A stretch of DNA of 64,000 nt. Origin: Dryas octopetala (Eukaryota > Streptophyta > Magnoliopsida > Rosales > Rosaceae). The notes beneath the pieces were generated by a model. It searched no databases and was not told where the DNA came from. It saw nothing but the letters and a program-made list of their open reading frames with translations. Location: positions 317,501-381,500 of the forward strand of contig OY992836.1 in NCBI GenBank assembly GCA_963921425.1, read 5' to 3'. Position 1 is the first letter of the stretch. The number at the start of each line of letters is the position of its first letter. Both the position numbers and the translations under genes were made by a program. This document shows, piece by piece, positions 20,844 to 31,204 of the stretch.

Positions 20844-21139
20844 GCGCGGCCTGCCTCGCTGAGTAAGCTCGATCAGCAGGTCATTGGCGTCGTCTCCGAT
20901 GAGGGGAGTGAGCCCTTCTCGAGTAAGGAATGGAGTGGCGGCGGCGGCTCCACCTGGAAGTAATTTGAACAACATGCCTTCAGTTTTAAGTTTCATTGCT
21001 CATGTCCGGAGAGGGAAGGTTGGAGAGAATCGGGTATTCGATGCACATGTGTTGAAGCTCTTGCATAACCGTCTCTTGCAGTGGCGTTTCGTAAATGCTA
21101 GAGCTAATGCTACTTTAGCTGCACAGAGATCCAATGCAG
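20844..21139 (+). pseudogene. Captured fragment of a QWRF-family (AUG8/SCO3-like) gene
   Basis: One frame reads RPASLSKLD. After a frameshift near 20880 a second reads ASSPMRGVSPSRVRNG, then HVLKLLHNRLLQWRFVNARA, ending at a donor-like site (gcagag|gtatgg). The QWRF signature with the preceding SPSRVR block identifies the plant QWRF/DUF566 family of microtubule-associated, augmin-related proteins. Only the middle of the protein is present and it is frame-shifted. It lies between the Helitron 5' end and its RepHel gene, the usual place for captured genes. Confidence 0.8.
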
Positions 21140-21419
21140 AGGTATGGCTCCTGGACTTACGTTCTAAAAAAAACCCATCGTGGTTGCTTTGCTGCTGGTA
21201 AGCAACTAAATATATATACACAGTTTAGTGATCTAATTCTTTTACTTAGATGTTGCAATAAATAAATCATCATCAATTCACGCCTACGGTATTAGAATGA
21301 ACCCCTTTGAACTTTTTATTCTTTTCCCTACAAAATAATTTAATTTGTGCGAATCTGAAAGCAAAATAATGGGTTTAAAGTTACAAATTAATGGGTCTTT
21401 GGTGGTGACAAGGATGGTG

Positions 21420-21650
21420 GAGAGACTATGGGAAGTGGGAGAGAAATAGAGAAAGGTTGGTGACTGAGATAGAGCTCCATTTGGGTTTGGAGAGCTTTCT
21501 GAGAGAAGAGAATACTGAGGCGTTGATTGGGTTTTGTGCAAATCTGAAAGCAGTGGAAGCAAAAATGAAAATTTGTAGTTGTGGTCATGCTCGGAAGAGA
21601 ACGGCTGTGGCTTCTCATGTTAATTGTATTTCCTATTTTCATGGGTTATA
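21420..21650 (+). pseudogene. Unidentified coding-like fragment in the Helitron
   Basis: A frame reads VTEIELHLGLESFLREENTE..., then CANLKAVEAKMKICSCGHARKR.... Amino-acid composition and absence of stops over about 64 codons suggest a captured exon, but I do not recognise the family. Confidence 0.3.
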
Positions 21651-21659
21651 ACTTATGTG

Positions 21660-21902
21660 TTGATAACTTTTCTTTGGATATGGTGGATATTTGAAATTCT
21701 TTTTTAAAATTCAAGTTTACATGATAAAATAACAGAATTTGATCATAAATATTCATATTACCCACATACCTTTCCCACTGTTAATAACTTTTCTTTGGAT
21801 ATGGTGGATATTTGAAATACTTTTTTAAAATTCAATTTTACATGATAAAATAACAGAATTTGATCATAAATATTCATATAACCCACATACCTTTCCCACT
21901 CT
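21660..21902. repeat. Two tandem copies of a 121-bp unit
   Basis: ataacttttctttggatatgg begins both copies, 121 bp apart, and the copies differ at only a few positions (caagttt against caatttt, attaccc against aaccc). It is a recent local duplication within the Helitron cargo, with no coding potential. Confidence 0.9.
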
Positions 21903-22667
21903 TAAAACAACGCTTGCTCCCAAACTCTCAACCAAAATTGAATCCACTGTTATCCCCTCCTCTAAAAAAGACGCATCCATGTCTCAAGAATGTGAGTTAT
22001 TCAACATCTTCTCTGTTTGGTATTTGTTTTGCCCACTGCTCATGATGTTGTTTCTTTTTTTTTTTTTTAATGGATCATGCTATTATATCACTACTTCTAC
22101 ACCTATCCTCTGTGGCTTATTTTTACCTTTGCCGATCTGTTTCATGACAAAATGGGAGAGATTTCAGAGTGTATGAACATGAGCAAGTGTGAGTATAATG
22201 TTATTAATATAATTTGGGGAAAAATTTGAGCAAAAAATGAGGGTGTTCTCACATTTATTTAAGTGACTTTTAGTGTTTTCCAATTCGGTGAGTAGAGTAT
22301 TTTTGTTTTCCCTTTGGTCAACAAGTTAGTGGAATTCTAATAAACTTGCATAGGAGTTTGTTCTTATTTTTTTTCCTATTTAGATGTTGCTGTTGAATGC
22401 CATTCGTACATAGTAAGGTTTTCCTTTCTACATGCATCATGCATCTTCTGCTAATCAGCAACATAGCTGCTAACTAACCAAATAAACAAAAAGTGACAAA
22501 AACATGAATATTATAAACACTGAAAACTTTTGTTATATAATCAAATAAAAAAACAGGAGGCTATTGTTTGTATTTTTTATGTTTTTATTTTCTATAGGTA
22601 AGTTTATTGTTTCTTTGAGTTCATCGTTTGCAGAAAAACGACAACATGGAGAACACAACAATTAATG

Positions 22668-22941
22668 AAATGCAATGTCAGAGACATATTTCATTGCTCT
22701 CCTCAGGTTTTAGCTATTCAATTAAAATGAATACCAGCCATTTTGGTCAGTTGATTTTGAAAGAATGGCAAAAAACGAAATCTGAACAGTATGTCATATT
22801 TATAATTAGATGACAAATAACTAAGTTTGTAATATCGAGTACGTAATCACATCTACTCAACATGCAGGTGGCGCAAAAATCAGGCATTAGCAGAGATCAG
22901 AACAGCCCCTCTCCCTCACCTCATTGACACCTACAACACTA
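22668..22941 (+). pseudogene. Captured exons of an unidentified host gene, copy 1
   Basis: An exon reading CQRHISLLSSGFSYSIK...LILKEWQKTKSEQ ends at a donor (gaaca|gtatgtc). Joined at catgcag (22867) it continues WRKNQALAEIRTAPLPHLID, and joined again at gagtttag (about 23041) to KKRHRNHMVFINQ. Three consistent GT-AG joins in frame argue for real captured exons with introns. I do not recognise the protein. The first exon is duplicated at 23986-24126. Confidence 0.45.
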
Positions 22942-23985
22942 TTTGGCGAATTAGGTGTGTTTTTGTAAATGAAAAACAAAACTTATATTCATACTAGCGA
23001 GATTGTGAATAATCTGTAACAATTTCATTTCGTGAGTTTAGGAAGAAGAGACATCGAAATCATATGGTTTTTATAAATCAGGTATAAATGTTTATTAATT
23101 CATTCCAATTTTTATGCATTCTGTCCCATTTTTCTTAAACTAATTTAAAGTATAACTTATATTATTGTTACCTTAGTTTTACAAGCATCATACTTGCCAC
23201 TATGTAAGGAAGTTAAAGCACAAGATTAAGGTAACAATGAATACTCTACTTCAATGTCATTGACACAATGTTAAACTGTCAATATGAACATGACATGCAC
23301 ATTGTTTTTTAGTACAGTTTTCTTCCAACAATTGGAGTAGGCATGATACTATGGTTAAGCTATCCAATTTAAAGGTGTTATATGATTTTAAATAATTATT
23401 CCATCAATTGGTTATTACGATTATTTTGATTTCGTATCGTCTATTAATAGATTGACAAGCAAAACATGGAGGATCGAGTGAAAAGAAATGGTTGGCGTGC
23501 GTGGCCTTGATGACTGCATGTGGATATTAGTTGCAGAATTTACATTTATGCTATATGCTTTAGACAATTGTTTTTTTCCTATGCAGTAAAATAAAGGCTT
23601 CTTTTCATAAATGTCATTTATCTTCTCCAATGGTGCTAGAAAATTAAACTAATATCATCAAATATGTAATCCCAATTAGTATACAGAGAAAGACAAGGGA
23701 ATGCCCATTGGGTTTTATGTTCTTTAAATAAGGGTTTGGGTACTTTGATTTACTAATCAAATACACACTTTATCACAGACATTTTAACCAAACAAAATGT
23801 AGACCAAAATTCCTATAATAGTTGACTAAAAGAGACAAGAAAGCAATCACACCAAATAAACACCCATGAGTCCATGACAATTAACTCTACTCATGGTCAA
23901 TTCATACAAATGCCTCTGCAATACTCGAGGTTTTCAGTTCCACTCCAAACGTCATTAATAAAAGTAAAGAAAAACTATAAATTAA

Positions 23986-24287
23986 GGAAATGCAATGTCA
24001 GAGACATGTTTTATTGCTCTCCTCAGGTTTTAGCTATTCAATTAAAATGAATACCAGCCATTTTGGTCAGTTGATTTTGAAAGAATGGCAAAAAAAGAAA
24101 TCTGAACAGTATGTCATATTTATAATTTTTGGATTTTTAATAGCTCTTCGCTTTATTCAGGTTTGTGAAGTGGGTTTTTTGAAATGTCTGTAATGTGTTT
24201 TTGTTTTTTACTGTGAAAGGTATGCTGAAATACTCGAGGACTTGAAGAAGGACCTTGAAAGTCACAGTGGACCGCCTGATTGCATTG
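23986..24287 (+). pseudogene. Captured exons of the same gene, copy 2 with a different downstream exon
   Basis: 23986-24126 repeats 22668-22808 with very few differences. Here the donor at gaaca|gtatgtc joins in frame at ctgtgaaag (24220) to an exon reading YAEILEDLKKDLESHSGPPD, which ends before gtaagc. So the same upstream exon is followed by different downstream exons in the two copies. The family is not recognised. Confidence 0.45.
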
Positions 24288-25058
24288 TAAGCACAAAATT
24301 TAGTTTAATCTAATTACTTACCATTTGGGTGTTGCATTGCAATTTGCGAACACAAAATTAATGATGCTATTGCAAATGAAGCATAGCGTTTAGAGAATTT
24401 GGTTAGGGAAATATTTGCAGGAAACATATTTGATCTTGGTTCTGCATAGGTATGCAATTTTTGTATTTTATGATTGTTGAGATTTTCTTATATATTGCTT
24501 TATATTATGTCGACACCTTTACCCAAATATTAGAGATTAATATAACTCTTCACAAAAGAAAAAAAAAAAAAAACATAAGCCTAACTATTTTACCCTTCAT
24601 AGTCCACTAATTCACAAACCTTCATAACTTTAAATATATTTGAGAAACAAATCAAAAGACAAATACAATTTTTTGCCTAATCCATTGCAATTTTTAAGAT
24701 ACACCCAAAAAAGTCTTTCACACACTCTTAATTCTGCGCATCACATTTGAATTTAAAACTTCCATATTTCATAACACACTTTTTATATATTACCTTCATA
24801 ATCTAGAATACATATTGGAATACAATTAATAAATATGAAAAATAGGGGGAGAGAGTGAGGATGATGGTGTGATTTTACCTTTTCTGAGTGCAGCCCACCA
24901 TAAATATTTGGGATTGTAGTCAATCAACATGGTTGTCGTTATGCTAATTTTAAAGTACACCATGATATAAAAAACTTGACTGATAATTTTCCTTAAAAAT
25001 AAAATGAACCCTAATTTTTTCACACATCTTTATTTTATCCTTATTTTTTTTTTATAGG

Positions 25059-28000
25059 ATGAGTTCAACAGAATGGAGACAATCATTGAGTTCTTCACAA
25101 TATCGCAATTATTTGGCTCGACGACGCGAGGCATCTCGAGGAAAGCGACCAATGGTTGATAATGTTTGTGATGATCGAATTGAGGCGGACACCAGTAATA
25201 GAGATCAGTCATCCCTTGGTATTTTTTGTACGCTTAACTAATATTTATACATTTTTAGGGTTCTTATTTAAAATAAGTTCATATATTGTTTACACTATTA
25301 AGTAGCATTTTTATTATTATTCTTCTTTAATTATAATTTTTTAAGCATGAAAAGTGAAATTAAAATTATATAATACTCAAGTGTAATCATTAATTGGATA
25401 GAACGAGTTGGCGATGAAGGCGCAAGTTCAAGAGTTATGTCAAATCATGAGAATGAAGGTCAATATGCTTCTACAATGCGTGTGAACCATATAACGCAGA
25501 TGCCACATTCAAATACGGAAACCAATTTATTTGAATAGGTGGAGGATGAAGGCCCAAGCACAAGAGTTTTATCCAATTCTGACAACAACATTGAGCAACC
25601 TCTTAGAAGACGTTTGACTCATATCAGACGAATGGCATGTTTGGGTACGTTGCGAATGGCCGACGAGGATAATCTAAATTCTGCTCCTAATGGTGGGTTA
25701 TTTTTTACATTGTTTTTAGTTTGAATTACAATTCTTTCGCTCAAAATTAAAAGTGAATTATTTAAAAGCAGAAGTGTCTAATGAAACAACGAATCGTAAT
25801 GCGGGGCCAGGTAGCAATAGCGTACCTCGAGTTCAACGTAGGCCAAGAGAAAGGAGAAATCATAATTGTGCTAGAGATTATTGTGAGAGCATGGGAGTCC
25901 CAAGATGCCAATTACCTACACCAACCATATGTTCAAAGTGCGTAGCGCAATTATTTCATAATGAGACCTCCAATATGTGTTGTTGCAACGGAAAAGTTGC
26001 CTTGCCATGGATACCATCTCCGCTAGAAATGGTAACACTTTTCATAGACCAAACATCGGAGGGTAGACACTTTAGGCAAAATATTCGAGCCTACAATCAT
26101 GTATTTGCCTTCACTTCAATGGGTGTCCATGTTGATGACAGAATTAATATTAGAGGACATGGAATTTATACATTTTGAGCACAAGGATCTATATATCATA
26201 AAATTGGTAGTCTTCTACCAAGAGAATGTCATAGACTGCGATTTCTACAAGCTTATATATATGATACCGAGCATGCAATTGAAAATCCATTGGCTGATAG
26301 TGATATTATAGATAGAAATGTGATTGAAAAGATACAACGGATTCTTAATGAATATAATCCGTTCGCTCAGGCATTACAACACTTAGGGCGACACTCACAG
26401 TTGCCAAATTGCAAACTCATCTTAAAGGAGCAACCAGCAAACCGGCCTCAATATAGTTTACCATCTGCATCTCAGGTCGCTGCAATTATAATAAGCGGAG
26501 ATGAAGCCACCAATCAAAATGGAAGAAATTTCATCGTACAAACAGCTCAAGGGCAACTTATAAATGTCCAAGACACGGCTGGATTCTATGATCCTTTACA
26601 GTATCCGTTGTTATTGTCATATGGATCATATGGATGAGATATTAATAGTAGTGACGATCGTGGAAGAGAACTATCGCCTTGCGACTATTATGTGTATATT
26701 TTACAAGTGCCTAAAGAAATTAAAACCACCTAATTAATTTCAGGGAATTTTGAAATGTAAACCCAAACTTTGATTTTGCAGATACGCGAGGATAATCCAT
26801 CAGTTCTACTTTGAGGGGGGCGTCTTTTACAACAGTACGTTGTGGATAATTACGTGAAAATTGAATCACACAGACTTAGATGGGTACGTTCCCATCAAAC
26901 AACACTTCGAGCTGAACTTTACCAAGGCCTTCAGGACTCTCTAAATGTAGGTGAAAATAATGCGGGTATGGATCTCTCTCCACAATCATAACTAAATATT
27001 ATCTACCATGTAAGGAGTGTGCAAAGTAATTACCAAACAAAAATTTTATTGTCCTAGGTAACATCGGTCGCAGAACCATTTTGCCATCATCATTTGTTGG
27101 AAGCCCACGTGACATGTATCAGCGGTACCAAGATGCAATGACTTTGGTTCAAAAATATGGGAAGCCTGATCTTTTCATCACAATGACATGCAACCCAAGT
27201 TGGGAAGAAATTAAAAGTGAATTACACCCTGGCCAAATGCCTCAAGATCGTCCTGACTTACTCACCAGAATTTTTCGAGCAAAATTTACAGACTTAAAGT
27301 AAGACATTGTCGATAAAGGGGTATTGGGCAAAGTTGTTGCACATGCTTATGTCATTGAATTTCAAAAGCGGGGCCTTCCTCATGTGCACATGCTTATTGT
27401 GTTAGATGAAAATGATAAGGTTCACAACCCAGATGATTATGACCGCATTGTTAGAGCTGAAATACCGAACGAAGATGGAGAGCCGCAACTTTACAATGCA
27501 ATGTTAAAACATATGATACATGGTCTATGTGGAGTACAAAACCAACATTCTCCATGCATGAAAAATGGCAGATGTAAAAGAAGTTACCCTAAATCCTTTG
27601 CACCCGTCACTATTCTAGGGAGTGATTCTTATCCAATTTATCGAAGACGAGGAGATCGCATGTCCGTCCCTCTAGATCGACGTGGAACTGTAATGGTTGA
27701 TAACAGTTGGGTTATTCCATACACTCCATGGTTGCTTTTAAAGTATGATTGTCACATCAATGTAGAAATATGTTGCAGTATAAAAAGTGTCAAGTACTTA
27801 TATAAGTATGTTTACAAAGAACCAGACAGAGTCGCCCTTGAAGTACAGCCAGATCCTATTAGAGACGAAATAAGGCAATTTGTCGATGCAAGATGGGTTT
27901 GTGCACCGGAAGCACTATGGCATATTTTCAAATTTACCATGAATAAGATATGCCCATCGGTGTGGCGATTACAAATACATCTTCCGAACATGCAACAACT

Positions 28001-30187
28001 CCAATATCAGGCTAATGACACTATAACAAATATTTTGTCAAATGATGGATTATCAATGACAATGCTTACTGAATATTTCACTCTGAATCGTACGGACGTG
28101 GAAGCAAGAAGATATTTGTATCGAGAGATGCCCGAACACTATAGATGGATCAGTAAGGAGAAAATATGGACTAAACGAGTAGGCCTTCAAAGGGTTATTG
28201 GGAGGATATACACAGTCTCACCTTCTGAAGGTGAAAAGTTTTATCTTCGCATCCTTCTTAATCATGTGAAATGACCAAGATCATTCGAGGATTTACGAAC
28301 TGTTGATGATGTAATGTGTCCCACATTTAAGCAAGCAGCCGAAAGACAAGGTTAGCCAATAAAATCTTATTTCTTGATTTTCAAATGATTTGAATTTGAA
28401 TTTGAATTTTTTTTGAACTTTCTTAATGTTGTTGTGGTTTTTGTGTGTATGTTTATTAGAAGAAGATGATAATATTCAACAATATTTGCATGAGGCCTCT
28501 ACTATGAGGATGACATCAGCTTTACGAAGATTATTCGTCACAATTTTGGTGTATTGTGAACCAACTGGCGTACGAAGATTATGAGACGAATTTTATCCAT
28601 TCTTAATTGGAGATTATCCTTCTTCAAGAGACGCAAATGATGTGTTCGTCGTCAACAGACTCTTGCGTGATTTAAACGGACTACTAGAGCAGTTTAACAA
28701 AAAAATTTCACAATACGATCTTCCCCAAATGACAAGTGATGTCGAAACAAGCTCAATGGAGCCGAGATGTATTCAAGATGAAATGTTGATAAGCATTCCA
28801 CAAGGGGACCTCGATGCAATTGAGCGTCTAAATGACGACCAAATAATGGACGTAGTTGACCGTCATGAAAATTCAATATTCTTTGTGGATGGTCCAGATG
28901 GAACTGGAAAAACTTACTTATATCGTGCATTGTTGGCAAACTTAAGGAGATTAGGTCTTATAGCATTGGCAACAACAACATCTGGAATAGCGGCTACGAT
29001 ATTGCCGGGTGGGAGGACAGCCCATTCTAGATTCAAGATTCCACTAAACCCTGATGCATCATCAACGTGCTCCATTAGTAAACAATCTGATCTTGCAAAA
29101 TTGATACAAAGGACAACAACAATCATTTGGAATGAAGCCACAATGGCGCATCTTCATGCCTTTGAAGCATTGGATCGAACTTTCAGAGATATATTAGATG
29201 TCGATTTACTGTTTGGGGGGAAGATAATGATCTTTGGTGGAGATTTTCGACAAGTTCTTCCCGTAGTTCCGAAAGGGACCAGTGTGGTGAAAGCATCATT
29301 TGGTCGCAAATAAAGATTCTAAAACTCAAAGAAAATATGAGATCTAGAAGTGATGAACACTTTTCTGAATTTTTACTTCGTGTTGGCAATGGGGAAGAAC
29401 ATGTGGTCAAGGATGACATGATTAAAATACCAGAAAATATGGTTGTATCGTGGGAAAACGAGCAATCCATTAATCAACTGATTGCTGAGGTTTTCCCTAA
29501 TTTGGAAGATCATGTATATGAAGCGAGGTACATGGTGGAAAGAGCCTTAATAACCCCTACAAACGAAGTTGTTGACATGTTGAATGAAAAGATAATTGGT
29601 ATCTTTCCAGGTATGGAAGAGACTTTGTATTCATTTGACAAGGTCGAGGACGACACAAGGAATTTGTATCAACCAGAATTTTAAATGCAATAACGGTTGG
29701 TGGTTTGCCGCCACACAAATTGACATTAAAGAGAGGTGCTCCAATCATGTTGCTAAGGAATATTGATCCGAAATTGGGATTGTGTAATGGTACCAGATTA
29801 TTGTGCCGTGGTTCTTACCAAAACCTCATTGACGCTGAAATTCTAACTGGGCAATTTGTGGGAACTAGAGTTTTTGTACCAAGAATTCCTCTAAAGAATG
29901 CAGAGACTGCTGGACTCCCATTCGAATTGACAAGGAAGCAGTTTCCAGTTAAATTGAGTTTCTCCTTGACTATAAACAAATCTCAAGGTCAGACAATACT
30001 ACACGTAGGTATTTATCTTCCAGATCATGTTTTCAGTCATGGGCAGTTATATGTGGCTTTGTCGAGAGGGGTTTCAAGGTCAACAACTAAAGTTCAAATA
30101 AAAAAAGGCTCAATAGCCAGTGAAACTGGCATTTTTACCAGAAATGTGGTGTACAAAGAAGTTTTGCTCCAACCCGATAACGTATGA
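25059..30187 (+). pseudogene. RepHel (rolling-circle replicase plus PIF1-like helicase) of the Helitron, decayed
   Basis: Coding pieces follow plant Helitron RepHel in order: an N-terminal region (25059-25730), the Cys-rich block with SNMCCCNGKVALPW and FRQNIRAYNHVFAFTS (25753-26178), the segment at 26179-26640, then Rep with the HUH motif PHVHMLIV (about 27370-27400) and the tyrosine segment YLYKYVYK (about 27795-27820). The helicase has GPDGTGKT (about 28890), GGDFRQVLPV (about 29240) and C-terminal INKSQGQTI...ALSRG (29970-30070). Introns are visible, for example ending ttgtcctag near 27058. At least seven in-frame stops (26176, 26635, 26812, 27300, 28272, 28582, 29311) and frameshifts inactivate it. 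Helicase motif II reads WNEA instead of the usual WDEA. It would nick and unwind DNA for rolling-circle transposition. Confidence 0.92.
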
Positions 30188-30960
30188 CATGTCTTTCATA
30201 AGCAACCTAATCATATGGATTAGGGTGGTTTTCCCTACAACTTTATTGCTCATTTGCACATATATTTTGAGAACTATTTCAATAAATTTAGTAATTGCAT
30301 TCTCAGTTAATCCATGCCTCAAAAAGTAATAACATTTACTACAAAATGCGAAGACAATTTGGTCAGAAGGGAAAAGCTGGCCTCTCGCATGTATTACTTA
30401 CTTAGACTCATAACAACAACTATTGTAACAAATCAACAGTGTATGTGTAAAAAATTTGATGCCAATCTAAAAAAAAATAAAACATCCTCACATTAGAAAC
30501 AAAAAAACTTCAAAGGTGCACATTAATAAATAGAACGTATGCGCAAAAATTAACGTATGCGCAATAGAAATTATAAGACTTTAGTTTATATAATGTAAAA
30601 TTAAAATATCTGATTAAAAATCTCATTTTTTAAGATACCACTAAAAAGTCAATATCACAAAACAGTACGTTCTCGTTCACATTTCACAATAACATGTTTA
30701 AAAAGCATCTATTCGACTATTCATTTCATAGGATTAGCATGAGTGCGGACCCAAATGAGTTGCCCAATTCATTGCGCGGCTCTTTCTATTGCGCGGCTCT
30801 TTCTATTGTGCATCACTCTTTATTTATATAGATGATAGAAGATAGAAGATAGAAGATAGATATATAGATTATAGGTAGATTAATCAGAAAAAAGATAAAA
30901 AAAGAAAAGAAAAACTCACTTTATTATTTTATTATATTATTATATTAATGGAAGAAAATG
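30188..30960. other. Helitron 3' region and flank
   Basis: Non-coding. It contains a short tandem copy of tctttctattgcgcggc (about 30765-30800), then the 27-bp sequence shared with the 5' junction (30810-30836) and an agaagat microsatellite (30832-30862). No confident Helitron end hairpin is visible. Confidence 0.5.
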
Positions 30961-31021
30961 GCTCCTCACAGGTGGGGCCCAAAGAAAAATCTACCAGGGC
31001 AAATACAATTTAAACGAAGAT

Positions 31022-31204
31022 TGATTTGTCTGTCGACTGTGTAGCAACAGAGTGATTAGAGCATAACAAATCTCTCATTCTCTTTTGTGTTCCTCCCGAA
31101 CTCTCTTGGCACTCGTGAGCTCTGTTTGACGAAAACAATTCAAATATGACAAAGTCACAGAGACGGAGGTCTCTCAACTCACTCTAGGGTTTTCTAATCT
31201 TTAT
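31022..31204 (+). other. Probable non-coding first exon (5' UTR) of the CCCH zinc-finger gene
   Basis: A CT-rich leader-like stretch (ctctcattctctttt, agggttttctaatctttat) ends at a strong donor gtaagt (31205-31210). The next acceptor compatible with the coding exon is at 35638, giving a 4.4-kb leader intron. agggtttt near exon ends is typical of plant 5' UTRs. The transcript start is a guess from composition. Confidence 0.5.

Larger units (their letters stand above)
20497..30836 (+). mobile_element. Decayed autonomous-type Helitron with captured host exons
   Basis: The 5' end is TCTATATATATAAAGC right after an A (20496), a typical plant Helitron 5' terminus. A RepHel gene in the same orientation follows (25059-30187). 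Between them are host gene fragments and duplications. The 3' end is not certain: no clear hairpin plus CTRR is visible, and the end is placed at the second copy of a 27-bp sequence (30810-30836) whose first copy (20471-20497) overlaps the 5' junction. Helitrons replicate by rolling circle and make no target duplication. Many stop codons show that this copy can no longer encode its own protein. Confidence 0.75.

Noticed and set aside
30640..30836. Canonical Helitron 3' end (hairpin plus CTRR)
   Set aside because: Searched by eye without finding a convincing hairpin followed by CTAG/CTRR and T, so the 3' boundary is left open.
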